Assembly: GCA_902462035.1 (NCBI GenBank)
Contig: CABQAC010000141.1
Coordinates: 1-5,636, forward strand
Direction of reading: 5' to 3'
DNA from: an uncultured Eubacteriales bacterium
GTDB lineage: Bacteria > Bacillota > Clostridia > Oscillospirales > Acutalibacteraceae
Length of the DNA stretch: 5,636 nt
Part shown: one piece after another, positions 4,949 to 5,636 of the stretch
Numbering within the stretch: the first letter of the stretch is position 1
How the letters are laid out: every line of letters begins with the position of its first letter
Translations under genes and position numbers: made by a program
Notes under the pieces: model-generated
The model's input: the letters and a program-made list of their open reading frames with translations, nothing else
Databases searched by the model: none
Told to the model about the DNA's origin: nothing

Positions 4949-5636
4949 ATGAAATACGACACACGGCGCTGCCGCATCCTACATAAAACGCAGATGAACC
5001 GCGACACCTTCGACCTGTGGCTGGAAGCGGGCGAACTGGCGGCCCACGCGGCCCCGGGCCAGTTTGTGAACCTGCTGGTCCCCGGCAAGGTCCTGCGCAG
5101 GCCTATCTCGATCTGCCAAATCGATCCAGCCGCGGGCGCTCTGCGCATCGTTTTCCAGATCCGCGGGGAAGGGACCGCCCAGCTTGCCGAAATCCCCCAA
5201 GGCGGCGTACTGGACGTGCTGGGGCCTTTAGGGCGCGGCTTTGTCCTGGACCCAACCGCCGGGCACCCGGTCTTTGTGGGCGGCGGTATCGGCGTGCCTC
5301 CCCTGCTGGCAGCGGCCTCCCGCTATGGCGAAAAGGCCAGCGTCATCCTGGGGTTTCGGGATAAGGACGCGGTTATTTTGGAGGAGGACTTCCGCAAGCT
5401 GGGCTGCCGCGTAACCGTCACCACCGATGACGGTTCCTACGGCGCAAAAGGCCTTGTGACCGGCCCGCTGCAGGAGCTGGCGGCTTTGGGCGCGGACGCG
5501 GTTTTCGCCTGCGGGCCCACCCCCATGCTGCGCGGCGTGGCCCAAATCGCGGCGGATGCCCGCATTCCCTGCCAGGTTTCGCTGGAGGAGCGGATGGGCT
5601 GCGGCGTGGGCGCCTGCCTGGGCTGTGCCTGCGACA
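4949..5636 (+). CDS. pyrK: Dihydroorotate dehydrogenase electron-transfer subunit (3' end outside window)
   Basis: PyrK is the FAD and 2Fe-2S subunit of class 1B dihydroorotate dehydrogenase; with PyrD it oxidises dihydroorotate to orotate and passes electrons to NAD in the cytosol. The first 229 residues are present. PGQFVNLLVPG is at 36-46 and the FAD-binding RRPISIC at 50-56, in the usual ferredoxin-reductase-like barrel. VGGGIGVPPLL at 110-120 and ACGPTPML at 187-194 are the NAD-side motifs. The iron-sulphur block EERMGCGVGACLGC (213-226) supplies Cys218, Cys223 and Cys226; the fourth cysteine should lie just past the window end, with about 20-40 residues missing. The ATG follows AAAGG at 4934-4938 by 10 nt and has its own promoter. 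A pyrD gene is expected next. The gene keeps no stop codon inside the window, which fits truncation by the window edge and not a broken gene. Confidence 0.95.
   Translation, partial: MKYDTRRCRILHKTQMNRDTFDLWLEAGELAAHAAPGQFVNLLVPGKVLRRPISICQIDPAAGALRIVFQIRGEGTAQLAEIPQGGVLDVLGPLGRGFVLDPTAGHPVFVGGGIGVPPLLAAASRYGEKASVILGFRDKDAVILEEDFRKLGCRVTVTTDDGSYGAKGLVTGPLQELAALGADAVFACGPTPMLRGVAQIAADARIPCQVSLEERMGCGVGACLGCACD

Noticed and set aside
4675..4986. Open frame of 103 codons across the pyrK promoter and start
   Set aside because: It overlaps the pyrK start in another frame, spans both predicted promoters and has no ribosome site.

Overview
The window looks like chromosomal DNA from a moderately GC-rich member of the Clostridia (Firmicutes), possibly a gut Oscillospirales-type organism. 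This is inferred from the long-form (type 2) PyrF, a separate PyrK electron-transfer subunit that implies class 1B dihydroorotate dehydrogenase, strong AGGAGG-like ribosome binding sites, a Gram-positive-style lipoprotein and sigma-A promoters. No gene here fixes the species.

Layout. Positions 1-3396 (+) hold the end of an operon of four closely spaced genes: the C-terminal half of pyrC (dihydroorotase), a cytoplasmic SxxK serine hydrolase, pyrF (OMP decarboxylase) and a small lipoprotein made of two tandem copies of one domain. The gaps are 22-28 bp, each with a good ribosome binding site and no terminator. A strong symmetrical hairpin at 3401-3433 ends this operon and also serves the convergent gene that follows. 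Positions 3450-4550 (-) encode a zinc-dependent medium-chain dehydrogenase, probably for a polyol or similar alcohol. Positions 4551-4948 are a 398-bp divergent control region. It carries a good promoter for the dehydrogenase (TTGACA, 17 bp, TACGAT), a good extended -10 promoter for pyrK (TTGCCA, 17 bp, TATAAT), and repeats and hairpins in the dehydrogenase leader. Positions 4949-5636 (+) are pyrK, cut off by the window end within its 2Fe-2S cluster motif.

How the genes work together. PyrC makes dihydroorotate, PyrK (with a PyrD expected just downstream) passes its electrons to NAD, and PyrF makes UMP, so three steps of de novo pyrimidine synthesis are represented. The pyr genes are split into two transcription units by the dehydrogenase, which has its own promoter and a different lysine codon preference. 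The serine hydrolase and the lipoprotein have no known role in pyrimidine synthesis, and their place in the operon is the most open biological question. I saw no clear evidence of a wholly new system, no RNA genes, no CRISPR array and no mobile element.
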